Source: Mytilus californianus (Eukaryota; Mollusca; Bivalvia; Mytilida; Mytilidae). From it: a DNA stretch of 64,000 bases. Positions 46,131 through 55,165 of the stretch are shown here, in pieces. Location of the stretch: NCBI RefSeq assembly GCF_021869535.1, contig NW_026262668.1:22883732-22947731 (forward strand), given 5' to 3'. How positions within the stretch are numbered: position 1 is the first letter of the stretch; each line of letters opens with the position of its first letter. The notes beneath the pieces were generated by a model. The model did no database searches. It worked only from the letters and a program-made list of their open reading frames with translations, and had not been told where the DNA came from. The position numbers were made by a program, and so were the translations under genes.

Positions 46131-47983
46131 CTAAAGTTTAAGAGAACAAAAAATCATGAGTGCACATGTATGCTGAATTGTCTTGCCTACTTTACTGATC
46201 ATAACTGAATTTTTAATTGAAATTAGTTCTTTAAAATATACATTTAACATCATCATTGATGCATGAAAATGAGGTCACAGTTAAATCAACCCTGCCAGAC
46301 TGTTTTTCCTCATTTATAAGTGAGAAAGAAAAAAGGAAGCTCCTAAGAGCCTGAATCACTCACCTGTCAAAAATTAAAATAATAAGCAAAAATTCAAAAG
46401 TTAGTAAAAAATTGTCTTTAAAGGACCAATTACTATATAATATTATAGGGGTCAACCAATGGTCATATTGGCAATCTTACAGATCTAGTATGCCAATCAT
46501 TTTTGCTGTTTAAAACTGAGTTTCTACCTATCTATTATATTTTTCAAGATTAGAGCCATATACTCAAAATTTATTTTTTTTAAATTGCTATTAAAGGACT
46601 AAACTCCTATAAGTAGTCATCCAATGGTTTCCGGCATATATTGGAAGACCAATCACCCACTAAGGCCCCTCTCATGTAAGAAGTTTATTAACAATTTCAG
46701 TTATAATGACCTATTTGAAAATCTTATCTTGAAGATCATTTTTTTAGGAAACAATTTCTTTCTATGTCTATTATATAGTTTTCAAATTAACACATAAATA
46801 AACAAAACTGATGCCCCCACTGGCTTTAGTACTTTCAGATAACAGTGATGTTGAAAGACAACTTGAGATGGTTGTGTCTTTTCAGGCACAGTTGATTCCC
46901 CCGCAATAATTGTGAATTAATCCATTATGTGGGGAAATTTATATATATTTGTTGTTCTTTTCAAAACTGAGTACTACAGTTCAGCAAAGTTAACAAGAAA
47001 ATACATGATGAAATTAGTGTATAGGTTAAAATGTATCTACACTTAGTATGTTTGGATACTGTGGAACATAAATTATTAATCAATTACAGATGATTATAGA
47101 ATTGATTTATCAAGTAAAATATAGATCTCACTCAAATACATGTACCTTCTTTATTTATAATATTCAGATCTAATATTTTGTCTTTTTTTTTGAGAAAAAA
47201 ATGTGTTAATCCATATGATTTATAGAATCAATTTATGTAGTGTAGGTTAAAAGGAATAGGTGAATTATTAAATCTATAATTTCTATATTTCAAACATCTA
47301 ATATATCTTTTTGTGTATTCATTAATGAGATCAAGAATTGTGTATTAAGATGTATTATAAAGAGTTTGCTTAATTATGTAAGACTGAGGTTGATTAGTAA
47401 TTTGGTCAATATGATTGGCATTTAAGGAGGAGGGAAATTATAATGTAGGCCTCATCTTGTCTCTGATTGTTTGGTGATCATGGAAGTTGTCAAGAAAACT
47501 GTTATTGTATCAGTACTCTTACCAAATACAAAAGACAAAACTAGCTTGTAAATTGACAAAACTAAAGACATACATACTTGAATGAACTGTTCTAAATATA
47601 TGACCTAAACTTATCACAGTTCATATGTGCATATGTACATAGACATGAGAACTATAGAGAACTATATATTTGATAAATGAGAACACACAACTTATAGATT
47701 TAAATGATATACATAAAATTACATATATCCTCAACCCAAGATCACACATTCAGGTAAATAAGATTTTTAAAACAGTCTATAGAGCTGAGGACAGGGGACT
47801 CTTGAAATATTTACTTTCATAAATGATCTTGTTGATATTGTTTGTTTTTATTTTGTTATGTTGCAAATTGTGTCACATGCATGCTATATATAAATGTAGT
47901 GTAATGACCAAAAAAATTTGAATCTAAATATATTTCAGTGTGCATAGATTTAGTAGCTAATCTGGCTACTTCCTATATGGGAA
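46131..47983. other. Putative intron; degenerate B element at 46,336-46,810
   Basis: On the minus strand this lies between the two cysteine-rich exons. 46,336-46,810 begins GGAAGCTCCTAAGAGCCTGA with ATCACTCACCTG and continues as decayed B text (AAGGACCAATTACTA, ATGGTCATATTGGC); its 3' hairpin is not recognisable. The remainder is AT-rich without features. Confidence 0.45.
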
Positions 47984-48240
47984 GGGGCCTTGGTGGCAGA
48001 GTGGTCTAAGTAGACGACCTACTCATGCTACTGTATCACTAGCCTATCAAAACTGAGCTTGTGATGGCAAGAGCGCTCAACTCCAATCTTAATTGACTAA
48101 AGTAGGATTGACAGTTTTCCTACCAAAGGTTGTGGTTCTCCCTGGGCAATCCAGGTTTCTCCACCAATAAAAACTGACCGTCACGAAATAGCACAATAGT
48201 GCCGAAAGTGCCATTAAACACCAATCAATCAATCAATAAA
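47984..48240 (+). mobile_element. tRNA-derived SINE with CAATCAATCAAT tail
   Basis: The head GGGGCCTTGGTGGCAGAGTGG contains an A-box match (TGGCAGAGTGG, 47,994-48,004). The core includes CTCAACTCCAATCTTAATTG, TTTTCCTACCAAAGGTTGTG and TTCTCCACCAATAAAAACTG, wording I recognise from bivalve SINEs. The tail is GTGCCGAAAGTGCCATTAAA then (CAAT)n. The B box is degenerate. SINEs are transcribed by RNA polymerase III and moved by a partner LINE. No clear target duplication is seen. Confidence 0.8.
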
Positions 48241-49263
48241 TCCTATTAAGAAGGTCAGTGCCTAAGGTAAATCAAAGTGCTTGTAAGCACTGAAGGGTAA
48301 AGATTGCTTTAATTTATCAGTGGGAAGTAAAATTACATTGCATTGTATGAAGCATTGGTTGTAGTTGATTCAACTACAATTATGGACAAAGGTAGATAAC
48401 TCCAATTTTAAAGATTACTTAAACAATGACATCATTGATATTTTTAGAACATATATTAGATTCCTGCACCTTGCACAAGTTATGTAATTTTCTTGACAAG
48501 TATATCATCATTTTGTACCTTGAATATCTGAGCATATATTTTATTGATAAATTTCTGGAAATGTTTATGGATAGGATGTTTAGAATGTTATGATCAATGC
48601 ACAATATTTTGAGTATCTCAAAAGTAGTGACAAACCTTGGAAGATTTAGATATCAAGTCAATACCATCGGTTTTTGATTGCATTTCATGCAATCTTTACC
48701 CAAAAATGGAACAATAGTTCAACTCTTTCAACAACAAAAATTGACATTAGACGCACATATCGTCAACATACAACTCATCAGTGGCACTTGAATCAAAACA
48801 GTTAAAAGGCCAAATCAAATATGAAGTTGATTTTAAACATTTAAAATACAATGACAGAAACGGAGTGTATTTTTTTAATTTTACATATCAGCATTCTTTT
48901 GATGACTTTGTAGTTAGCATGTAAGCAATCAAGTTCAATTTTCCTCCAAATTACAAATAAAACAGGCCAATTTCTATAAATTTTCATGACATGCAATGTA
49001 TAGTGAATGCATTGACAAAATAGATCTTTGTCATAGCAAATAACATATACCTTATTAAAATAATAAGTTTGTTGTACACTGCCCTCCATGTTTCCTTAAC
49101 CTAAATTGGTTGAAATCCAAAAGATTTTGTAAAATTTTATCAAAATCTCAATTTTGCCTATTTTTGGTGTAAATATCAACATTGAACAAAAGTTTGACAA
49201 AAATGGTTCAATTTCACTTTCTAACATATTTATCCATCAATTAGAAACCAATCTCATCATGAA
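48241..49263. other. Non-coding, AT-rich
   Basis: No gene, SINE or element recognised. The 82-codon minus frame at 48,841-49,089 has no splice context or recognisable motif. Confidence 0.45.
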
Positions 49264-49753
49264 ATCAAAGAACCTTAGTGAGCACGCTCACATACCCCAC
49301 AACCCCACATTGTCACTGGGCAAACAAAATCTCACCAGATTCCTATTAAGTTCAGAGACTTGTAAGTTAACTCCTACAAAAGTCAACTGATAAAAATTTC
49401 TTGTGGCTTGGTCATCTACATATTATGTCCTTATTATCTACCAAATTTCATGAAATTCTATTGTGTGGTTTCAGAAAAGGTGCAATGATAAAATGTTGCA
49501 GTAGTATATATTTAGGTCAAAATTCTAAGTTCAAAGGGGCTTATAACTCCTAGAAAATAAATTGAATCATAATTTCCTGTCGATATGCACATCTACATAG
49601 TATGTCCTTATAATCTTCAAAGTTTTATGTAATTCTGAAGAGGAGTTCCAGAGGAGTTGTGATGACAAGAACAGGACTGACGGACCGGCAAACAGACACA
49701 CGGATGGGTAAAAAACATTATACCCTATGGAACTTTGTTCCGTGGGGTATAAT
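49264..49753 (+). mobile_element. Family I element, second copy
   Basis: Head with palindrome GTGAGCACGCTCAC (49,278-49,291) and ATACCCCACA, about two units of the 168-bp core (TATTATGTCCTTATTATCTA; GTCGATATGCACATCTACAT), a short GACGGACCGGCAAACAGACA tract, hairpin GGAAC-TTT-GTTCC (49,729-49,741) and CGTGGGGTATAATAATG. It is uninterrupted, so it shows what the 28,258-32,273 copy was before the C insertion. Confidence 0.8.
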
Positions 49754-49915
49754 AATGAAATGATATTTGGGCCTAAATAAAGCCCTAACCACAACTACAT
49801 GTAACCCTTTCTTTCAAAAAGCACTGGAAAGACATGCATGTCTGTAAACATATTTGCATTAATTTTAAAGTTATGTACTGTGGATTCAATTATATTCATT
49901 GGAAACTAGACTGGC

Positions 49916-50498
49916 AAAGGAGAATGTCCGGTAAGGGCTAATTTTGAAGTACATCTGATGAAAGATTTTTTAATTTTTTAAACACTGAAGTGTCTATTTC
50001 AGTCAATTCAATTAGTTTATGTATTTAGGATTTGAAATGATTTGGTCATTAGACGCTCAAATTCAAGCTTAAATATGAAAAATCTATCAAATATGCCATA
50101 AAACGTCACTTTTCAGATGGTTTTTGTCTGAAATGTAAGTGGCCGCATTCGTGTTCAGTCTCAACCTTTATATATCAATGTATATGTTATGTATAATCAT
50201 CAAATACAACATATATTTGAATATTAAGACTGAACACAAATGCGGCCACTTCCATTTTAAACATTAACCATCTTAAAATTAGCACAGATGTTAAAATTGT
50301 GAAGATTTCAGTAATTTTGCATGAATTTAAGATGCTAGTACCTGATGCATGTGCATTGTATTGTCAAAAACAGCTCATATTTATGGAACAAAAGTATTCT
50401 ACTTTCCAATAAATAGCTAAAAGTTTACATTTCAACAAATTTGTAAAAATGCTATATTTTGGGGCCAAAAAGGGGTCTTACCGGTCCTTAACTCCTTT
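49916..50498. mobile_element. MITE M, copy 2
   Basis: The ends AAAGGAGAATGTCCGGTAAG and, inverted, AAAGGAGTTAAGGACCGGTA bracket the element. The body is collinear with 24,387-24,964 (TTCAGATGGTTTTTGTC, TTGGGGCCAAAAAGGGGTCT). The central palindrome (50,139-50,161 with 50,226-50,249) is preserved with a paired base change. Confidence 0.8.
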
Positions 50499-50629
50499 CC
50501 ATATCAAATATCCACAATATAGTATTTTTCCTTACATCCACAAAAATTAGTACCCAGAAAAATTAATGAATCCACAGTATATATATAAAGATAACTGTAT
50601 TTCTATTTTCTCTTATTCTTATTTTTTAC

Positions 50630-50797
50630 CTGGTGGCTCAAGTTTTGGTCCATTACAACTTTCCATGTACATGTGCTTAATGGAGTCAAATAAGCAGGTA
50701 TATTCTCTAGGCAATCCACAATGAGCATTGGCTCTAATATCCCACTCTCTCCCTACAGGGCAACGTATATCCAACAAATGTATTGTACACTGTATGC
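50630..50797 (-). CDS. Internal exon of the cysteine-rich protein (upstream module)
   Basis: On the minus strand it starts after the acceptor ATATCAG (50,798) and ends at the donor CCACCAG|GTAAAA (50,630/50,629). It is 168 bases, phase 1 at both ends, like the exon at 46,130. It encodes five cysteines with RCPVGREWDIRANAHC, EYTCLFDSIKHMYMESC and a C-terminal GPKLEPP. The spacing CP-G-W...C...YTC...ESC recalls the same uncharacterised bivalve family. An alternative acceptor (AAATAG, exon from 50,805) would be phase 0 and fits less well. Upstream exons and signal peptide were not found. Confidence 0.6.
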
Positions 50798-50995
50798 CTG
50801 ATATCTATTTATAAAAGAAAATTATTATGCTACTGAATTTAAGCTCATTATATTAAATTCATTGCTCCAAAATTCATATTCATGGAATGACAAGTGTTAT
50901 TTTCCTTTGATGTTGTGTGTACAGTAAACTAGATACATAGCATGCGATTATTTGTGATTATCCACATACATTTTTGTTTAATAATCTTGCTGCAG

Positions 50996-51113
50996 AGGCA
51001 TTGTCTCCTTTGAAACAATTGTAACAAGTGCTGAATTTCGAAGGGGAATTTCTATTGAAGGAATTTGTGTAAGGAGAGCACTTTTTTGGCACATGGATAT
51101 TCATGAAGTTGAG
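50996..51113 (+). CDS. Weak candidate exon, unknown protein
   Basis: On the plus strand, the acceptor TAATCTTGCTGCAG (50,995) and donor GAG|GTATGT (51,114) bound 118 bases that stay open for 39 codons (GIVSFETIVTSAEFRRGISI... ending HMDIHEVE). Splice signals are good and the composition is protein-like, but the open frame is short enough to occur by chance. It points away from the minus-strand exon 200 bases away. Confidence 0.25.
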
Positions 51114-51210
51114 GTATGTTTAGTATTCTCTCTGTTTCTTTAAATCTTGATAATTTAAGGGGTTAGAAAAAATTAAATGCAGTCTTAGTTCATAACATTG
51201 AAAAGGGATT

Positions 51211-51902
51211 ACAACAAGCATTCTGAGAGTATTGCATGGCAATACATAGTCCACTACCGGTTAAAAATTCATTGTACTTGAACAAAATGCTAACTTGATC
51301 TATAACTTGTCATGGTGTAAACTTTATATCAAATATCAAATCAGTATCTTCAACATAACAAAAAAAGTGTGGAAAACTGATTATTTGAGTGAATTTTCTA
51401 AGTCCAAGGACCATAACTCTGCCTAAAAATATCATCTGAACTGAACGAAGTTTGAACTTGATCTTTAACTTGTCATGGTAAAACTATATACCAAATATCA
51501 AATCAATATCTTCAAGCATGATGCAAAAAAAAGTGCGGAAAACTGATTACTTTCCTGAATTTTTTTTAAGTCCAAGGACCATAACTCTACACAAAATCAT
51601 CAGATTAGTCATGATAAAACTATATATCAAATATCAATTCAATATCTTTAAGCATGACAAAAAAAACTGCGGAAAACTGATTACTTGCATGAATTTTCTA
51701 AGTCCAAGGACCATATCTCCGCACAAAATCATCAGACCAGAACAAAATTCGAACTTGATCTGTAACTAGTCATGATAAAACTATTTACCAAATATCAAAT
51801 CAATATCTTCAAGCACGAAGAAAAAAGTGTGGAAAACTGATTTGATGACTGACGGATGGACAGACAGGCAGAGTGCAAACCTAAAGTAGTCAGTAGGGAC
51901 TA
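51211..51902 (+). mobile_element. Family H element, second copy
   Basis: It shares the leader AACAAGCATTCTGAGAG and GTATTGC/GCAATAC hairpin with the 20,202 copy. The inverted word is TAGTCCACTACCG at the left and CAGTAGGGACTA at the right. It has three core repeats (CCAAGGACCATA near 51,406, 51,574 and 51,706), then GACGGATGGACAGACAGGC. More decayed at the 3' end than the first copy. Confidence 0.75.
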
Positions 51903-52118
51903 ATTACAGAAAATATAATCAATAGGTAGACCAGTCAAAGAATTCTTTTTCAAAATAAAGTAAACAGCCTGCCACAAAGACATATAACAAACACACTTAG
52001 TAAAATAATAGTAGGTGACAAGGATAATACAAGGTAATATATATATATATAAAAGAATAGAACAATAATATAATTATTAACGTAGATATGGAATATGCAA
52101 CTCTTATCACATAAAAAA

Positions 52119-52400
52119 AAATGCTCCATAAGGCACAGCTTGATACGAATGCAGAAGTTGAACCCTGAACAGTTGGAGCTGATGTGAAGTATGGATACTA
52201 CATTCAAGCTTGATAAAGCTCTGAATTTGGATTGTGATTAGAAATTTGACACAGCAGAGGTTTCTGATTCAGAATGAATGTGTGTCAAGGAACTGAAAAA
52301 ATTTGAAATTGGACATTTTCCTATTTATATTTTATATAATGGTCCAATATTCAAAATTTAATTACACGGTTAGATTGAGCATATACATCATGTACATGAT
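52119..52400 (+). mobile_element. Family C head, old fragment
   Basis: AATGCTCCATAAGGCACAGC, GATACGAATGCAGAAG and GTTGAACCCTGAACAGTTGG show a strongly diverged C head, followed by part of one satellite monomer (ACACGGTTAGATTGAGCATA). No tail is found. Confidence 0.7.
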
Positions 52401-52439
52401 ATACATTTATTTATATATAAATCCAAGTTCACCAAGAAT

Positions 52440-52790
52440 TTAATTAATTTATTTATTAATGGATGTATTACTGTTAAACTGTCTGGCTGTGTGGGATGTT
52501 CCAGTACACAGCCACGTGCAGACAGAATGAGGCATTTAGAGAGTGTATCGTGCTCACTGCACATTAAGGGGTTGGTAGGTGGTGTGTTGCAAGGCAAAAT
52601 TTCTGTCCATGTTCGATATACGGGTACCCTAACTTTCAGTGAAAGTCTAAATTTCCCAACTTTCATCTGTCACGTCATCTGTTACAGGACCTACCTATTG
52701 GATTTATTGATAATTTGTTCTCGTCCTGAATGTGCATGAAATATTTTCAATTGGGATAAGCAAACAACAATCAATTATTAAATGTCTGTT
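52440..52790 (+). mobile_element. Probable SINE-like interspersed repeat
   Basis: This GC-richer block (TCGTGCTCACTGCACATTAA, GTCCATGTTCGATATACGGG, CATCTGTCACGTCATCTGTT, TTCTCGTCCTGAATGTGCAT) ends in ACAACAATCAATTATT, similar to the SINE tail at 48,240. I recognise the wording from bivalve sequences but cannot name the family. Both strands are open for 80-92 codons, which I read as a by-product. Confidence 0.45.
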
Positions 52791-52925
52791 TATAAATTCA
52801 AAAATTATAAAGAACTAAGGTTTCAAATCCATTAGGCAAAGTTGACCTTAGATGGATTTGGTTATTTTTTAGTTCATATAGCTCTTCAAATTTTTCGGTT
52901 CTTCTACATCCTTGGCTTTCAAATA

Positions 52926-53150
52926 CTGTAAATTAAGAAATTATTACATGCATTTATTATTGAGATTTTTGAGGAATGGACAAAAATGTGAGATTAATTA
53001 TTGCGATTTCAAAACATATGCATACAGATATTATGGATATATGCATTAGACTTCAGAATGCAAGTTCTTATTATTGCCATACTCACATAGTTGCATTATT
53101 CACATTTCATGCATTAATAAAAACCTCACAATAATTTCAAATTTACAGTG
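52926..53150. mobile_element. Small MITE with ACTGTAAATT ends
   Basis: ACTGTAAATTAAGAAATTAT at the left and AATAATTTCAAATTTACAGT at the right form ~20-bp imperfect inverted ends around ~225 bp rich in TTATTGCGATT-like words. A partial copy lies at 45,310-45,443. Confidence 0.65.
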
Positions 53151-54423
53151 GCTCAGTTTTTAGAGTGCTCTATAAATGAGTTTGAGCTGTAATTGCATTG
53201 GTAGGAAACCTTTTACTAAATTAATTAATAATTTATTGCTATAAGTGGACCAGTACAGATGGATGTGTATATATGGTAGTTGAGGTTTATTTAATTATCA
53301 TCAGGTAATGATTGAAGTTTTTAAACATATTGTGGACTTTGGTTGATGGGAAAAGGACCAATATCGTGTCTTGACCTGCGTCACTGCATGCAATTGATTG
53401 AGGCAACATGTATGCCGAAGCATAACTATCATTCCCAGACCAAATATTGACATTGTAAAGTGTTAGCATTTAGAAACTAATATTGATAATTAAGCCAATT
53501 TTAGGAATGAACGATGTAGAGGAAATGAAATGCAGAATAAAATTAAATCTAAGTTAAAAGGATACCGGTAATAGAATTATATTATAATGAACTGGATTTT
53601 TCAAATTTTATTGTGATAAAATTGAAATTGGGCATGAATTGGTTGTTGTGGTTTATGGGATTTTAATTCTAAGTGGCTAGGATGTTGTTATAATTCGATT
53701 TGTAGATTTGTGGTTAGAATTGTTCTGGAAAGCGATTTCAAAAGGTGACATTAATGTTGTGCATGTTGTGTGTTTAAGAGTGGAATATCCTTAAATTTTG
53801 GTTTGTTCCATTTGAACAGAAATGTCAATACAGAAATTTATTTTTAAGTATATGTGGGAAATGTTAAAATTATAATTGGATAGATATATTTGAATGAGAA
53901 TGCTGATAATTAGATAATATTGGTGATGCCTCTTTCTACCTATTTAAAGTACAGTAGACAATTAATTGATGTCATGTTATGGAGGAGGTAGTTTTTCATT
54001 GTTTCAAATTGATCAAATATAACTCAGCATTGCGAAAAAACCCTACTACTCAATTGTTGTTGAAATCAAACAAAGTTTAATTTTGGTCCCTTTGGACCCT
54101 GATGTGGACCAATATGAAAAGTTGAGCGGTTACTACACCTTCAGCGATGCAGGTAAAAACTATGATGTTTGCTTGCAGCATGCATGCCATAAGCAGTCAT
54201 GAGCATTCTGCAAGCATGCAGTTTGGTTTGAGCATGCATGGAAACCATAGGATCATCATGAAAAAGATTATTAGGAAACAAGAAATGATTGTAACAGGAT
54301 GCTGTTACGAAGTCTCCCAAACGAAGCTCCCATAATTCATAATTCCCAGGGTCGCCTGACATTGGGCAACGTCCAGTGAAAATTGGTTTGGTCCAGTAAA
54401 GTTATATGCATTAGTGATGCCTG
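53151..54423. other. Non-coding; single satellite monomer at 54,010-54,125
   Basis: Mostly unrecognised AT-rich sequence. 54,010-54,125 is an isolated 131-bp monomer relic (CAGCATTGCGAAAAAACCCT, ATCAAACAAAGTTTAATTTT). 54,170-54,245 is rich in GCATGC words. Minus-strand frames at 53,287-53,469 and 54,141-54,362 look mildly protein-like but lack splice signals. Confidence 0.45.
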
Positions 54424-55165
54424 GTGACTAACCCTGTATATCATTCAAATCATCTTGGCATGACAAACCAGAATATATATGGTTTAGGGGTGGGGATCTC
54501 GACCATTTACAAGATACTAGAACATTTGGGGTGGGGGGAACCCCTGGGGACTGACCCTATACGTCATTCAAATGTTCGTTACATGACGAACAGGAATATA
54601 TATGGTTTAGGGGTGGGGATCTCAACCATTTACAAGATATTAGAACATTGGGGGTTGGGGGAACCCCTGGGGACTGACCATATACGTCATTCAAATGTTG
54701 GAGACATGACAAATAGGAATATATATGGTTTAGGGGTGGGGATCTGAACCATTTACAAGATATTAGAACTTTCTCAAATGGCAGGGGGTCTGGATGACCC
54801 CTGGGGACTAACCCTGTATATCATTCAAAACATCTTAGCATGACAAACCAGAATATATATGGTTTAGGAGTGGGGATCTTGACCACTTACAAGATATTAG
54901 AACTTTCTTAAATGGCAGCGGGTGGGGGTGACCCCTGGGGACTAACCCTGTATTTCATTTGATGTGCTTTATCATGACAAACCAGAATATATATGGTTTA
55001 GGGGTCGGGATCTCGACCATTTACAAGATATTGTTAGTCTAACATATTGTGAAACCCTAAGTTAATCTGACAAGCGGTTTTGGAGAACGGGTGCGGACAA
55101 GTTCAAATTTAAAAGCGGCGGAAGAGGAAGAAGAAGAAGAAGAAGAATAATAATAATAATTAAAA
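54424..55165 (+). repeat. 123-134-bp tandem array, five copies
   Basis: GGTTTAGGGGTGGGGATCT recurs at 54,481, 54,604, 54,727, 54,861 and 54,995 (variants in the fourth and fifth). Units also share ATATATGG and CATTTACAAGATATTAGAAC. The array ends in GAAGAAGAAGAA and AATAATAAT microsatellites, like the ends of the units that follow, so it may be the core of a related mobile element. Confidence 0.85.

Noticed and set aside
47984-48060. Functional tRNA gene
   Set aside because: Only the A box is intact; the B box and acceptor stem are degenerate and the sequence continues into a SINE core and tail.
52388-52739. Overlapping 82- and 92-codon ORFs on opposite strands
   Set aside because: Both lie in a SINE-like repeat; openness on both strands reflects its higher GC content rather than coding.
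53287-54362. Minus-strand ORFs at 53,287-53,469 and 54,141-54,362 with protein-like composition
   Set aside because: No usable acceptor or donor nearby and no family recognised; the second is rich in GCATGC repeats.
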